The position numbers were made by a program, and so were the translations under genes. The notes under the pieces were generated by a model that ran no database searches, was not told the DNA's origin, and worked only from the letters and a program-made list of their open reading frames with translations. 64,000 bases of DNA from an uncultured Collinsella sp. (lineage in GTDB: Bacteria; Actinomycetota; Coriobacteriia; Coriobacteriales; Coriobacteriaceae). The stretch spans positions 1 to 64,000 of the forward strand of contig CATXWM010000006.1 of NCBI GenBank assembly GCA_958403205.1, read 5' to 3'. Of the stretch, positions 1 through 8,562 are shown one piece after another. How positions within the stretch are numbered: position 1 is the first letter of the stretch; each line of letters opens with the position of its first letter.

Positions 1-1316
1 TGAACGACGCCACGCTCGACGCCGTCATCAAGCTCTTCCACGAGAAGGGCTCCGACGCCTGGTTCACCGACGCTCCCGAGAGCTACCTAGGCGAGGCTTG
101 CGTTTGCCCCAAGTGCGGCGGCCATCACCTCAAGGCCGATAAGGACATCCTCGACGTGTGGTGGGACTCCGGCGTGTCCTGGAAGGCCGTCTGCGAGTAT
201 CGCCCCGAGCTTGAGTACCCGGCGGACGTGTATCTCGAGGGCTCCGACCAGCACCGCGGTTGGTTCCAGAGCTCGCTGCTCACCTCGGTGGGCGCCAACG
301 GCCATGCTCCCTACAAGGCGGTCGTCTCGCAGGGCTTCACGCTCGACGGCCAGGGCCGCAAGATGTCCAAGTCGCTCGGCAACGTCATCGACCCCAACAA
401 GGTCTGTGACGAGATGGGCGCCGACATCATCCGCCTGTGGGTCGCCTCCGTCGACACCAGCTCCGACGTTTCCATCGATCACGAGATTCTCGCTCGTACG
501 TCCGATGCCTACCGTCGTTTCCGCAACACGCTGCGCTTCCTGCTTTCCGAGCTTGAGGGCCAGTTTGAGCCCGAGACCGACGGCGTCGCTTTTGCCGACC
601 TGCTGCCGCTCGACAAACTCATGGTTGCCCGCCTGACTCAGGTTCAGGCCGAGGTCGACGACGCTTACTCTTGCTACGAGTTCCCGCGCGCCTACCGTGC
701 GCTCTACGACTTCGTGGTTACCGAGCTCTCCAACGTGTACCTCGACGCCCTGAAGGACCGTCTGTACTGCGACAAGCCTGGTTCGCTCGAGCGCCGCAGC
801 GCCCAGACCGTACTTGCCGAGCTCTTCTCGATGCTCATGCGCGACCTGCAGCCGATCCTGTCCTACACGGTCGACGAGGCCATGGCCTATGCGCCCGCCG
901 GCTGCGTCGACCACCAGAAGTACGCCGCGCTGCTCGATTGGTACAAGTCGCCCATTACGGTCGACGAGGCCAATGAGTTTGAGGGCGTGCTCGAGGCCTC
1001 ACTCGAGCTCCGTAGCGCCGTGACCAAGGCCCTTGAGGATGCCCGTTCTGCCGGCACCTTCACCAAGAGCCAGCAGGTTCGCGTCAAGGCGGTCGTTCCC
1101 GCCGAGATGTACGCGCTGCTGACCGGCGACAAGGCCGTCGACCTGGCCGAGTTCTACATCGTCTCCGATGTTGAGCTGACCCAGGGCGAGGAGCTCTCCG
1201 TTGCCATCGAGGCTGCCGAGGGCGAGTGCTGCGACCGTTGCTGGAACTACCGCACCACCGTCGGCGAGTACAACGGCCACGCGCATATTTGCAAGCGCTG
1301 CGCCGACGCTTTGTAG
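1..1316 (+). CDS. ileS: Isoleucyl-tRNA synthetase, C-terminal part (5' end outside window)
   Basis: Class I aminoacyl-tRNA synthetase that charges tRNA-Ile in the cytoplasm. The frame is open from base 3, so the start and the HIGH-motif half of the catalytic domain lie upstream of the window. Visible parts are the catalytic-core segment DVWWDSGVSW, the KMSKS ATP-binding loop at 360-374 followed by LGN, the anticodon-binding helical domain, and a C-terminal zinc-finger-like tail with CDRCW and CKRC cysteine pairs, as in zinc-binding IleRS. The tail and WWDSGVSW distinguish it from ValRS and LeuRS. A long hairpin begins at the stop codon. Confidence 0.97.
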   Translation, partial: NDATLDAVIKLFHEKGSDAWFTDAPESYLGEACVCPKCGGHHLKADKDILDVWWDSGVSWKAVCEYRPELEYPADVYLEGSDQHRGWFQSSLLTSVGANGHAPYKAVVSQGFTLDGQGRKMSKSLGNVIDPNKVCDEMGADIIRLWVASVDTSSDVSIDHEILARTSDAYRRFRNTLRFLLSELEGQFEPETDGVAFADLLPLDKLMVARLTQVQAEVDDAYSCYEFPRAYRALYDFVVTELSNVYLDALKDRLYCDKPGSLERRSAQTVLAELFSMLMRDLQPILSYTVDEAMAYAPAGCVDHQKYAALLDWYKSPITVDEANEFEGVLEASLELRSAVTKALEDARSAGTFTKSQQVRVKAVVPAEMYALLTGDKAVDLAEFYIVSDVELTQGEELSVAIEAAEGECCDRCWNYRTTVGEYNGHAHICKRCADAL

Positions 1317-1580
1317 GTTACGGTGTTCCTAGAACGCCGTAACCTACCGACGCTGCAAACGCCCCTAAGCGGCAATCTGACGTTCAATCGTCGGTCGCGT
1401 ACCAAAGTACGCTTCCCTCCTCTTTCACGTCACCTTGCTCGCTTAGGGACGTTTTCGCTGTTGGTGACGAAAACGCGGCGTTTCCATTGCTGGAGCTAAA
1501 GGCTTTCTTTCGACTTGCGCTCTTAGTCGAAAGCTATTAAGCGACATTCCGTTATTCGGGATGTCGCTTTTGTTTTGTGC
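1313..1580 (+). other. Multi-hairpin non-coding region between ileS and lspA
   Basis: No convincing gene lies between 1317 and 1689, but the stretch is dense in inverted repeats. Stem 1 is 1313-1328 with 1332-1347 (16 bp with one G-U, no T run). Stem 2 pairs about 1358-1370 with 1441-1453 (CCCTAAGC/GCTTAGGG core) and encloses GCGTAC-CAAA-GTACGC at 1397-1412. Stem 3 is 1450-1457 with 1468-1475 (CGTTTTCG/CGAAAACG). Stem 4 is 1507-1515 with 1525-1533. A terminator-like hairpin closes the series at 1541-1567. I do not recognise a named RNA family (not tmRNA, SRP or RNase P by their core motifs). It could be a structured small RNA, an elaborate 3' UTR or a palindromic mobile repeat. Confidence 0.5.
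1539..1577 (+). terminator. Rho-independent terminator downstream of ileS
   Basis: GCGACATTCC pairs with GGGATGTCGC (one G-U) around a 7-nt loop and is followed by TTTTGTTTT. It ends the ileS-side transcript or the structured region before lspA. Confidence 0.75.
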
Positions 1581-1643
1581 TGGTTATTTCGCTAGCGTTG
1601 GAGAATATGCTGCGCGTTTGACGTTTGTCACTATAAGATGATT

Positions 1644-1662
1644 AATTACGTTAAACGTAATT
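1644..1662. promoter_or_regulatory. Perfect AT-rich inverted repeat upstream of lspA
   Basis: AATTACGT-TAA-ACGTAATT is an exact 8-bp inverted repeat with a 3-bp spacer, placed 27 bp before the lspA start codon. Size and symmetry fit a dimeric repressor operator. No regulator is encoded next to it, so the function is inferred only from geometry. Confidence 0.4.
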
Positions 1663-1689
1663 CGATGATCTTGAGGGTAGGGGATTGAT

Positions 1690-2289
1690 TTGGGTCGTGC
1701 TGGGGATATGACGCCGCCTTTGCGTTGGCGGTTGGGAGTTGCTGGTGGGGTAGCGCTCGTTGTGTTGCTTGTTGACCAGCTGACCAAGCTTGCGGTTCGT
1801 GCCGTGGGCGACGCTTTGCATGTGACTGTTATCCCCGGTGTGATCGATTTTGTGTTTGTCCGCAATATCGGAGCCGCCTTTAGCATGGGCGAGGGTCATG
1901 GCGTCGCTTTCGCTGTGTTGGCGTTTGCGGTCATTGTCGCCATTGCCGTGTACTTGCTCCGTGCATCCCAGCTCGCCCATCTTGAGGTCGTGGGCATGGC
2001 GATGGTTGCGGGCGGCGCCATTGGCAACGCAATCGACCGTCTGACTTTTGGCTTTGTGACCGATTTTATTGCCACCACCTTCATCGACTTTCCTGTCTTT
2101 AACGTGGCCGATATCGGCATTACGGTCGGTGTTGTGCTGGCGCTTATTGGTTATATGTTCTTGAGTCCCGCCGCTCGCGAGGTCGATGCGACCGCTGAGC
2201 TCAATGCCCGTGATGAGGCCCGCGCCAAGCGCAAAGCCAAGCAACGTGGGGAGCGTGCCCGCAAGATTCGCGAAAGGAATGAGCGTTAA
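1690..2289 (+). CDS. lspA: Lipoprotein signal peptidase (signal peptidase II)
   Basis: Membrane aspartyl protease that cleaves the signal peptide of diacylglyceryl-modified prolipoproteins. Family landmarks are all present: DQLTK near the N-terminus, RNIGAAFS, and the two catalytic aspartates in GNAIDR and FNVAD. About four membrane segments are seen. The C-terminus carries a charged K/R-rich tail (KRKAKQRGERARK) longer than usual. The TTG at 1690 is preferred because AGGGG lies 7 bases upstream; ATG at 1708 is the alternative. The stop overlaps the next gene's ATG (TAATG), so the two are translationally coupled. Confidence 0.93.
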   Translation: MGRAGDMTPPLRWRLGVAGGVALVVLLVDQLTKLAVRAVGDALHVTVIPGVIDFVFVRNIGAAFSMGEGHGVAFAVLAFAVIVAIAVYLLRASQLAHLEVVGMAMVAGGAIGNAIDRLTFGFVTDFIATTFIDFPVFNVADIGITVGVVLALIGYMFLSPAAREVDATAELNARDEARAKRKAKQRGERARKIRERNER

Positions 2290-3302
2290 TGGCCGACATC
2301 CATATTCTTGTTGCCGACGATTCCGCTGGTCAGCGTCTTGACGCCTATCTGGGCGCCAATGACGGCTGCCCTACGCGCTCTGCCTGCGCGCATCTGATCG
2401 AGGGCGGCGCCGTAATCGTGAACGGCGAGACCTGTCTGTCAAAAAAGTATGCCGTACGCGCCGGTGACCGCATCTCGGTTGACCTGCCCGAGCCTCACGA
2501 TCCGACTGACGTGATTCCCGAGGCCATTCCCCTCGATATCCGCTACGAGGACGACTACCTCATCGTGCTCTCCAAGCAGCGGGGCTTGGTGTGCCATCCC
2601 GCCCATGGCCACGAGAGCGGCACCCTTGCGAACGCTCTGGTCTACCACTGCGGCATCGACCATCTTGGTACCGTACAGGGTGAGGACCGCCCCGGGATCG
2701 TGCATCGTTTGGATCGCGATACCTCGGGTCTCATGCTTGCGGCAAAGGACGACGACACACAGCGTGCGCTTCAAAATCTCATCCGCACGCGCACGCTCGA
2801 CCGTCGCTATATCACGCTCGTTCACGGGCACATCGCCATGGATGAGGGAACCATTAACACCGGTATTGCCCGATCGACGCGCGACCGCGTGAAGATGGCG
2901 GTTTCCGATGATCCCTTTGCTCGTCAGGCCATCACGACCTTTAAGGTCCTTGAGCGCTTTGATTCCACGCGTTTCGACGACGGCTACACGCTTGTCGAGT
3001 GTCACCTGTTTACCGGCCGCACGCATCAGATTCGCGTGCATATGCGCCATATCAACCACGCCTGCGTGGGCGATCCACTCTACGGCAAGTGCGATGCACG
3101 CGCCGATCAGGGTCTGACCAGGCAATTCCTTCATTCCTGGCGCGTCGCATTCGACCATCCCGTGACGGGCGAGCGCATCGAATGCCGCGACGAGCTGCCG
3201 TGGGATCTCGCTGCGGTTCTTGACGACCTGGCCCCGCGCTCGCTTGGCCGCACCGCTGCCGGCGACGACATCGTTTCGCAGCTCGGTCTTCTTGAATCCT
3301 AA
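2289..3302 (+). CDS. rluD: RluA/RluD-family 23S rRNA pseudouridine synthase
   Basis: Isomerises uridines to pseudouridine in large-subunit rRNA. An N-terminal S4 RNA-binding domain (QRLDAYL to about residue 65) is followed by the catalytic domain. The signature HRLDRDTSG spans residues 139-147, with the catalytic aspartate at 144; the later GRTHQIRVHM motif is also intact. Length (337 aa) is normal. The position behind lspA is a common Gram-positive arrangement. The exact target (RluC or RluD type) cannot be told from the sequence alone. Confidence 0.9.
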   Translation: MADIHILVADDSAGQRLDAYLGANDGCPTRSACAHLIEGGAVIVNGETCLSKKYAVRAGDRISVDLPEPHDPTDVIPEAIPLDIRYEDDYLIVLSKQRGLVCHPAHGHESGTLANALVYHCGIDHLGTVQGEDRPGIVHRLDRDTSGLMLAAKDDDTQRALQNLIRTRTLDRRYITLVHGHIAMDEGTINTGIARSTRDRVKMAVSDDPFARQAITTFKVLERFDSTRFDDGYTLVECHLFTGRTHQIRVHMRHINHACVGDPLYGKCDARADQGLTRQFLHSWRVAFDHPVTGERIECRDELPWDLAAVLDDLAPRSLGRTAAGDDIVSQLGLLES

Positions 3303-3320
3303 CCAGTATTAGGTGGTTTC

Positions 3321-3348
3321 TTGAACTCGGTCACCCTGCGGTAAGATA
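3321..3348 (+). promoter_or_regulatory. Candidate promoter for the glycosyltransferase gene
   Basis: TTGAAC at 3321-3326 and TAAGAT at 3342-3347 lie just ahead of the gene at 3385. The 15-bp spacing is short for a vegetative promoter; AGATAT at 3344 would give 17 bp. Confidence 0.3.
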
Positions 3349-3384
3349 TACGATTGTTTACGTAACGCGTTCCTGGGAGCCTGC

Positions 3385-4680
3385 ATGCTCGCCTTTTTAC
3401 AAACCAACACACCTATCGTGATTTTCAACCAGATTGTAGTCACGCTGCTCACGGTCTGCTTTCTGTACCAGGTGGTCTTCTTTGTCATCGGCGCTCTTCG
3501 TGGCGAGGTCGCGCCTCCCAAGGCCAAAAAACTCCACCGCTATGCCTTCTTTATCGCGGCGCATAACGAGGAAGCCGTTATTGCCAATCTCGTTCGCTCT
3601 ATCAAGGACCAGGATTATCCCTCCGAGCTCATTGAGGTCTTCGTGGTCGCCGATGCCTGCACCGATAACACGGCACAGCTCGCGCGCGAGGCGGGCGCCA
3701 TCGTCTATGAGCGCAATGACCTGGCCCGCAAGGGCAAGAGCTGGGTCATGGACTTTGGTTTCGATCGCATTCTCAACGAGTATCCCGATACGTTTGAGGG
3801 CTACTTTATCTTCGATGCCGACAACGTTATCTCCCGCGATTACGTCTCCAAGATGAACGATGCCTTTGACCAGGGTTTCCATGTGGTCACGAGCTATCGC
3901 AACTCCAAGAACTTCGGCAGCTCGTGGGTCTCGGCAGCTAATGCCACCTGGTATCTGCGTGAGGCACGCTTTCTCAACAACGCGCGCAACATCTGCAAGA
4001 CGTCTTGCGCCGTCTCGGGTTCGGGCTATCTCATTTCTGCCAGCGTGATCGAAGGCATGCACGGCTGGCAGTTCCACACGCTGACTGAGGACATTCAGTT
4101 CACCACGTTCTGCGCCATCCATGGCATTCGCATCGGTTATGCACCGGCGGAGTTTTTTGACGAACAGCCCGTGACGTTTAAGGCGTCCTGGAAACAGCGC
4201 ATGCGTTGGACCAAGGGCTTCTACCAGGTCTTTTTTACCTATGGCAAGCATCTTGTCAAATCGACATTCCGCTATCATCGCTTTGCCGCCTACGACATGT
4301 TTATGACGATCGCGCCGGGTATGCTGCTGTCACTGATCTCCATGCTCGCCAACGCGACCTTCCTCATCGTGGGCGGGCTTTCGCACGGCTTCTTGGCCAC
4401 CGAGGTCGAGATGCAGGCTTGTGCCGCCTCGCTCATTATGACCTTCGTGATGATGTACCAGACCTTCTTTATCCTGGCGCTACTCACGACCATCTTCGAG
4501 TACAAGCACATTCATTGCGCGCAAAAGTGGCGTTTGGTGACCAACCTGTTTACCTTCCCGATCTTTATGTTCAGCTATATCCCCATCACGGTGGCTGCTC
4601 TGTTCCTAAAGGTCGACTGGGTCCCGACGCAGCACGCCGTCAACGTTACCCTCGACGAGGTCATGCAAGGCGCCAAATAA
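3385..4680 (+). CDS. Membrane-bound family 2 glycosyltransferase
   Basis: Processive-type GT2 enzyme expected to transfer sugars from a nucleotide donor at the cytoplasmic face of the membrane. One N-terminal membrane segment (about residues 10-38) precedes the GT-A domain. Motifs in order are FFIAAHNEE, VVADACTDNT, FDADN (the DXD-like metal site), TEDIQ (catalytic base region) and QRMRW (the QxxRW motif). Three or more C-terminal membrane helices follow from about residue 300. The layout resembles cellulose or hyaluronan synthases, but the product is unknown. It is followed by a strong terminator, so it is probably monocistronic. GGGAG precedes the ATG. Confidence 0.88.
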   Translation: MLAFLQTNTPIVIFNQIVVTLLTVCFLYQVVFFVIGALRGEVAPPKAKKLHRYAFFIAAHNEEAVIANLVRSIKDQDYPSELIEVFVVADACTDNTAQLAREAGAIVYERNDLARKGKSWVMDFGFDRILNEYPDTFEGYFIFDADNVISRDYVSKMNDAFDQGFHVVTSYRNSKNFGSSWVSAANATWYLREARFLNNARNICKTSCAVSGSGYLISASVIEGMHGWQFHTLTEDIQFTTFCAIHGIRIGYAPAEFFDEQPVTFKASWKQRMRWTKGFYQVFFTYGKHLVKSTFRYHRFAAYDMFMTIAPGMLLSLISMLANATFLIVGGLSHGFLATEVEMQACAASLIMTFVMMYQTFFILALLTTIFEYKHIHCAQKWRLVTNLFTFPIFMFSYIPITVAALFLKVDWVPTQHAVNVTLDEVMQGAK

Positions 4681-4690
4681 CCACCACCAA

Positions 4691-4732
4691 AACCACCGCA
4701 AAGGGGACAGGCACCTTTGTGGTGGTTTTTGC
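4691..4732 (+). terminator. Terminator after the glycosyltransferase
   Basis: A 14-bp stem (4691-4704 with 4714-4727, one G-U pair) with loop GGACAGGCA-type sequence is followed by TTTTT. Confidence 0.8.
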
Positions 4733-4761
4733 GTTTGAGCAGCTGTCCATGGAGGTGCACA

Positions 4762-5184
4762 ATGTCCTACATCCCATTTTGGATTTGCATCTTTGCCGGT
4801 GCGGTGGTTGATGCCCGTGAGCGACGCTTTCCCAATGAGCTTGCCGGCGTGTGTGCGGTGGCGGCGCTTGCAGGCGTCTGGTTCGACAAGGGCGCTAACA
4901 CGGCGCTTGACCACGCCGGTCTTGCGGTCATTGTCTACCTTGCCCTTGTGCTTACTGAGTCGCTCTGGCGGCACCTCCGTCAAGCCCCCGGCATCGGCAT
5001 GGGGGACGTCAAGGCGCTCTTTGCGCTTTGCACGCTCGACCCTTTGGGCGGCATCGTGGCATTTGCCGTCGCACTCCTGGCCCTGGCCCTCTCCTGCCTC
5101 TTCACAAAATCGCGCTCCCTGCCATTGCTGCCATTTTTGGTGCCGATATTTGCCATAATCGAGGTCGTGGGCTGCACATTGTAA
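4762..5184 (+). CDS. A24-family prepilin peptidase (TadV/CpaA type)
   Basis: Small (140 aa) polytopic aspartyl protease of the type IV prepilin peptidase family. The two catalytic aspartates lie in DARERRFPN near residue 17 and in GIGMGDVK, the GxGD hallmark. It lacks the N-terminal methylase domain of PilD, like the TadV/CpaA/FppA group. The start is ATG 4762, because GGAGGTG precedes it by 4 bases; an upstream in-frame ATG at 4717 lies within the terminator. No pilin or Tad genes are in the window, so its substrate is encoded elsewhere. Confidence 0.85.
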   Translation: MSYIPFWICIFAGAVVDARERRFPNELAGVCAVAALAGVWFDKGANTALDHAGLAVIVYLALVLTESLWRHLRQAPGIGMGDVKALFALCTLDPLGGIVAFAVALLALALSCLFTKSRSLPLLPFLVPIFAIIEVVGCTL

Positions 5185-5215
5185 CCGATTGCGCATCCTT
5201 CTTAAGGAGCATGCC

Positions 5216-6463
5216 ATGGCAACTAATCAAGAAACGGCCGTCATTAAGGCGCGCATGGACCGTATTCCCTCGGCGTTGTCGCTCGAACTTGTCGAGCGCA
5301 TTTCCGCCGATCGTGCTTCGGGTGCCGTCAACCCGTATCGTTGCAACGACGATCAGGTCATTCGTCGTATTGATCGCGCTGCCGACAAAGGCACGCTTAT
5401 GCGTCCGGCGTTTATGCGCGATACCGAAAAGATTCTTCATCTTCCGGCATACACGCGTTATGCAGGTAAAACGCAGGTCTTTAGCTTCCGTAGCAATGAT
5501 GATCTTTCGCGCCGCGGTCTGCACGTGCAGCTTGTCTCGCGTATCGCACGCGATATCGGTCGCGCCCTGGGGCTCAACTGCGATTTGATCGAGGCGATAG
5601 GCTTAGGCCACGACTTGGGACACACGCCCTTTGGCCATGCCGGTGAGCGCTTTCTCAACGATATTTACCACGAGCGCACGGGTCGCTACTTTTTCCATAA
5701 CGTGCAGTCGGTCCGCGTGCTCGACGCGCTGTATGGCCGCAACGTGTCGCTCCAGACGCTCGACGGCGTCTTGTGCCATAACGGCGAGTACGAGCAACGC
5801 GTGTTTGAGCTCTCGGACATGTGCTCCTTTGACCAGTTCGATCAGATGGTTGAGGACTGCATTGCCACGGGTTATAGCGCAATTGAGCACCTGCGTCCCA
5901 TGACGCTCGAAGGCTGCGTGGTCCGAATCTCGGATATCCTTGCCTACGTTGGGCGCGATCGCCAAGACGCCATTGCGGCGGGCCTACTGGCGCCCGATGC
6001 TTTTGACGATGGCCTGGGTGGGGCATACAACAGCTGGATTCTTACGCATGCCTCCATCGATATCGTTGAGCACAGCTATGGTAAGCCGCGCATCGAGATG
6101 AGCGAGGACCTGTTTGAGGAGATCCGCCGGGCGAAGCGCGAGAACTACGAGAAGATCTATAGCAAGGGCGGTATCGAAGGCGATTCCGAGGCGGAGCTGC
6201 GCGAGGCGTTCGAAAAGCTCTACGACCGTTGCCTGCAGGATATAAACGAAGGTGACGAGTCCTCGTACATCTTTAAGCACCACATTTCTCGTATTGATCA
6301 GCAGCTTTCCTACTACGACCGTACCTATGCCTGGCAGGACGACAAGGATCAAGCGGTAGTGGATTACATCGCGAGCATGACGGACGGCTATTTCTGCGAG
6401 CTCACGAGCAAGTTGTTCCCGGGATTAAAGTTTCCGCACCGTACCTATATTAACGAACGGTAG
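5216..6463 (+). CDS. dgt: dGTPase-like HD-domain phosphohydrolase
   Basis: Metal-dependent HD phosphohydrolase of the dNTP triphosphohydrolase group, expected to cut dNTPs to nucleoside plus triphosphate. The HD signature is clear in GLGHDLGHTPFGHAGE near residue 135. TRYAGKTQVF precedes it, matching the substrate-proximal region of Dgt homologues. The C-terminal part holds helices with YDRTYAWQDD. ATG 5216 is chosen because AAGGAG lies 6 bases upstream; a TTG nine codons earlier lacks a ribosome-binding site. Substrate preference (dGTP or other dNTP) cannot be read from the sequence. Confidence 0.85.
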   Translation: MATNQETAVIKARMDRIPSALSLELVERISADRASGAVNPYRCNDDQVIRRIDRAADKGTLMRPAFMRDTEKILHLPAYTRYAGKTQVFSFRSNDDLSRRGLHVQLVSRIARDIGRALGLNCDLIEAIGLGHDLGHTPFGHAGERFLNDIYHERTGRYFFHNVQSVRVLDALYGRNVSLQTLDGVLCHNGEYEQRVFELSDMCSFDQFDQMVEDCIATGYSAIEHLRPMTLEGCVVRISDILAYVGRDRQDAIAAGLLAPDAFDDGLGGAYNSWILTHASIDIVEHSYGKPRIEMSEDLFEEIRRAKRENYEKIYSKGGIEGDSEAELREAFEKLYDRCLQDINEGDESSYIFKHHISRIDQQLSYYDRTYAWQDDKDQAVVDYIASMTDGYFCELTSKLFPGLKFPHRTYINER

Positions 6464-6518
6464 TTCGTATATATTCGGTATACTTATTAGTGAAAAACGT
6501 TTTTGATTGATGCACGGG

Positions 6519-7874
6519 ATGGCTATGGACGACCTATTTTCTGCCTCGACGCGCGAGCGTTCCTTTAAAAATGCGCCGCTCGCGGTGCGCATGCGCCCCA
6601 ATTCGCTCGACGAGTACGTGGGTCAGCAAAAGGCCGTCGGTAAGGGCTCGTGGCTGCGTGCGGCCATCGAGCATGATGTACTATCGAGCGTGATTCTGTA
6701 TGGGCCGGCCGGTACGGGCAAGACGACGCTGGCGCATATCATCGCCAACCATACCAAGAGCGAGTTTGTCGAGGTCAGCGCCGTGACGGGCACCGTAAAG
6801 GACCTGCGCCGCGTGATTGATGAGGCCAAGACGCGCCTGAATACGTACGACCGTCGCACCATTCTATTCATCGACGAGATTCACCGCTTCTCCAAGTCGC
6901 AGCAGGATGCCCTGCTGCATGCAGTTGAGAACCGTACCGTCATTATGATTGGCGCCACGACGGAGAACCCGTACTTCGAGGTCAACTCGGCGTTGCTCTC
7001 GCGTGGTCGCGTGGTGGAGCTCGAGCACTTAAAGGACGAGGATATCGCGACGCTCATCGAGCGTGCGCTCGAGGCACCGCAGGGTCTGAACGGTAAGTTC
7101 TCGGCCGATGAGGATACGGTTAAGTCCATCTGCACGCTGGCTGCAGGCGACGCTCGCTCGGCGCTCACGTCGCTTGAGCTTGCGAGCGAGATTGCCGTCA
7201 CGCGTCCCGATACCGAGGGAACGCCAGCGCCGGCGGCGGGGGAGCGCTATCCCATCACCGTGGATGACGTTAAGATTGCCAACCCGCGTCGTGGCTTTTC
7301 GTATGACAAAGACGGCGACATGCACTACGACATCATCAGTGCGTTCATCAAGTCCATGCGCGGTAGCGACCCCGATGCCACGGTCTACTGGCTTGCGCGC
7401 ATGATCGATGCAGGGGAGGATCCTAAGTTTATCGCCCGTCGCATTATGATTCATGCCTCTGAGGACGTTGGCAACGCTGACCCGCAGGCGCTTTTGGTGG
7501 CACATGCCGCGTTTAAGTCTGCCGAGGTCATCGGCTATCCCGAGTGCCGAATTAACCTGGCTCAGGCTGCACTCTATGTGTGCTTGGCGCCAAAATCCAA
7601 CGCGTGTGAGGCTTCGATCGATGCGGCGTTGGCCGATATCCATTCTAGTGGGCTTCGCGAGGTGCCGAGTTATCTGCGCGATCGCCATCGCCCGGGCAGC
7701 GATGAATACGGTGTGTATAAGTATCCACATGATTATCCCGAAGGCTGGGTCGATCAGCGCTATTTGCCCGAGGGACTGGAGCGCGGCGCGTTCTGGCAGC
7801 CTGCCGGCCGCGGTTGGGAAGAATGGCGCGTAGAGCAAAGCGAACGCGACCGCAGCGGGAATGCACCGAAGTAG
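6519..7874 (+). CDS. rarA: RarA/MgsA-type AAA+ ATPase (replication-associated recombination protein A)
   Basis: Clamp-loader-related AAA+ ATPase acting at stalled replication forks. Visible are the N-terminal LAVRMRPNSLDEYVGQ segment, Walker A GPAGTGKTT, Walker B LFIDEIHRF, sensor I GATTENP and the C-terminal tetramerisation region ending in SDEYGVYKYPHDYPEGWV, which is diagnostic for RarA. Start choice is uncertain: ATGs at 6510, 6519 and 6525 are in frame and none has a strong ribosome-binding site. TATACT at 6479-6484 may be the -10 of its promoter. Confidence 0.92.
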   Translation: MAMDDLFSASTRERSFKNAPLAVRMRPNSLDEYVGQQKAVGKGSWLRAAIEHDVLSSVILYGPAGTGKTTLAHIIANHTKSEFVEVSAVTGTVKDLRRVIDEAKTRLNTYDRRTILFIDEIHRFSKSQQDALLHAVENRTVIMIGATTENPYFEVNSALLSRGRVVELEHLKDEDIATLIERALEAPQGLNGKFSADEDTVKSICTLAAGDARSALTSLELASEIAVTRPDTEGTPAPAAGERYPITVDDVKIANPRRGFSYDKDGDMHYDIISAFIKSMRGSDPDATVYWLARMIDAGEDPKFIARRIMIHASEDVGNADPQALLVAHAAFKSAEVIGYPECRINLAQAALYVCLAPKSNACEASIDAALADIHSSGLREVPSYLRDRHRPGSDEYGVYKYPHDYPEGWVDQRYLPEGLERGAFWQPAGRGWEEWRVEQSERDRSGNAPK

Positions 7875-7974
7875 CTGCTGATAATTTTGTCCCACGTTGC
7901 TGCTCTTGGCATGTTCGGTCCCCTTTGGGGTACCATGGAAAGCGTCTGTATTTCGATTCTTCCGGGAGGCTTGT

Positions 7975-8562
7975 ATGAGTCCCATTCAAATCGCCCTGCT
8001 GCTGCTCGCCGTTGCCGGCGTGTGGGCCATCGTTGAGCTCGCGCTTACCCTGCGCAAGACCCGCACCGTCGTTGATTCGCTCGATAAGACCGTGAACGAT
8101 CTCAACAACACCATCGCCGAGGCTCAGCCTGTGGTGGCAAAGCTCGATGGCGCTGTCGATGAGCTTACGCCGGCGCTTGCCCAGATGGAGCCGCTGCTTA
8201 AGTCGAGCAAGACGGCAGTTGATGCCCTTACCTCCAATCTCGTAGAGGTCGAAGCCGTGGTTCGCGACATTTCCGAGGTTACGGGCAGCATGGCCGAGGC
8301 CAGCAATGCTGTGTCGAGCGTGACCGACTCTGCCGCCGGTGCTGTGCAGAAGCTCTTCAATAAGGTGAAGGCTCCTGCAGCCGACGCCGATCGCAAGCTC
8401 GCCGCTGCCGCTGCGGAGGCAGAGCGGCCTACCGAGCGCGTCCTAATTGGCGAGGACGAGGCCGCCGCGGGCGACGGTGATGGTCAGAAGTCTGCATCCA
8501 AGCGGGCTCAGTATTACACCTATACACCCTCCGAGACCTCTGAGGAGTCCTGCGATGAGTAG
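7975..8562 (+). CDS. DUF948 family membrane-anchored coiled-coil protein
   Basis: 195-residue protein with one N-terminal membrane helix (about residues 3-24). A long heptad-rich stretch follows (TVVDSLDKTVNDLNNTI to about residue 135), then an acidic, alanine-rich tail. This is the build of DUF948 proteins, which occur in general-stress loci of Gram-positives; biochemical function is unknown. ATG 7975 is preceded by GGGAGG. Its last 8 bases overlap the start of the RsbW-like gene, so it heads a coupled four-gene cluster with the anti-sigma-like protein, the sigma factor and an AI-2E transporter. Confidence 0.75.
   Translation: MSPIQIALLLLAVAGVWAIVELALTLRKTRTVVDSLDKTVNDLNNTIAEAQPVVAKLDGAVDELTPALAQMEPLLKSSKTAVDALTSNLVEVEAVVRDISEVTGSMAEASNAVSSVTDSAAGAVQKLFNKVKAPAADADRKLAAAAAEAERPTERVLIGEDEAAAGDGDGQKSASKRAQYYTYTPSETSEESCDE

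Noticed and set aside
7905..7940. SigB-like promoter (GTTC and GGGTAC) ahead of the DUF948 gene
   Set aside because: The spacing between the two boxes is too short for a SigB-type promoter, so autoregulation is not supported by the sequence.
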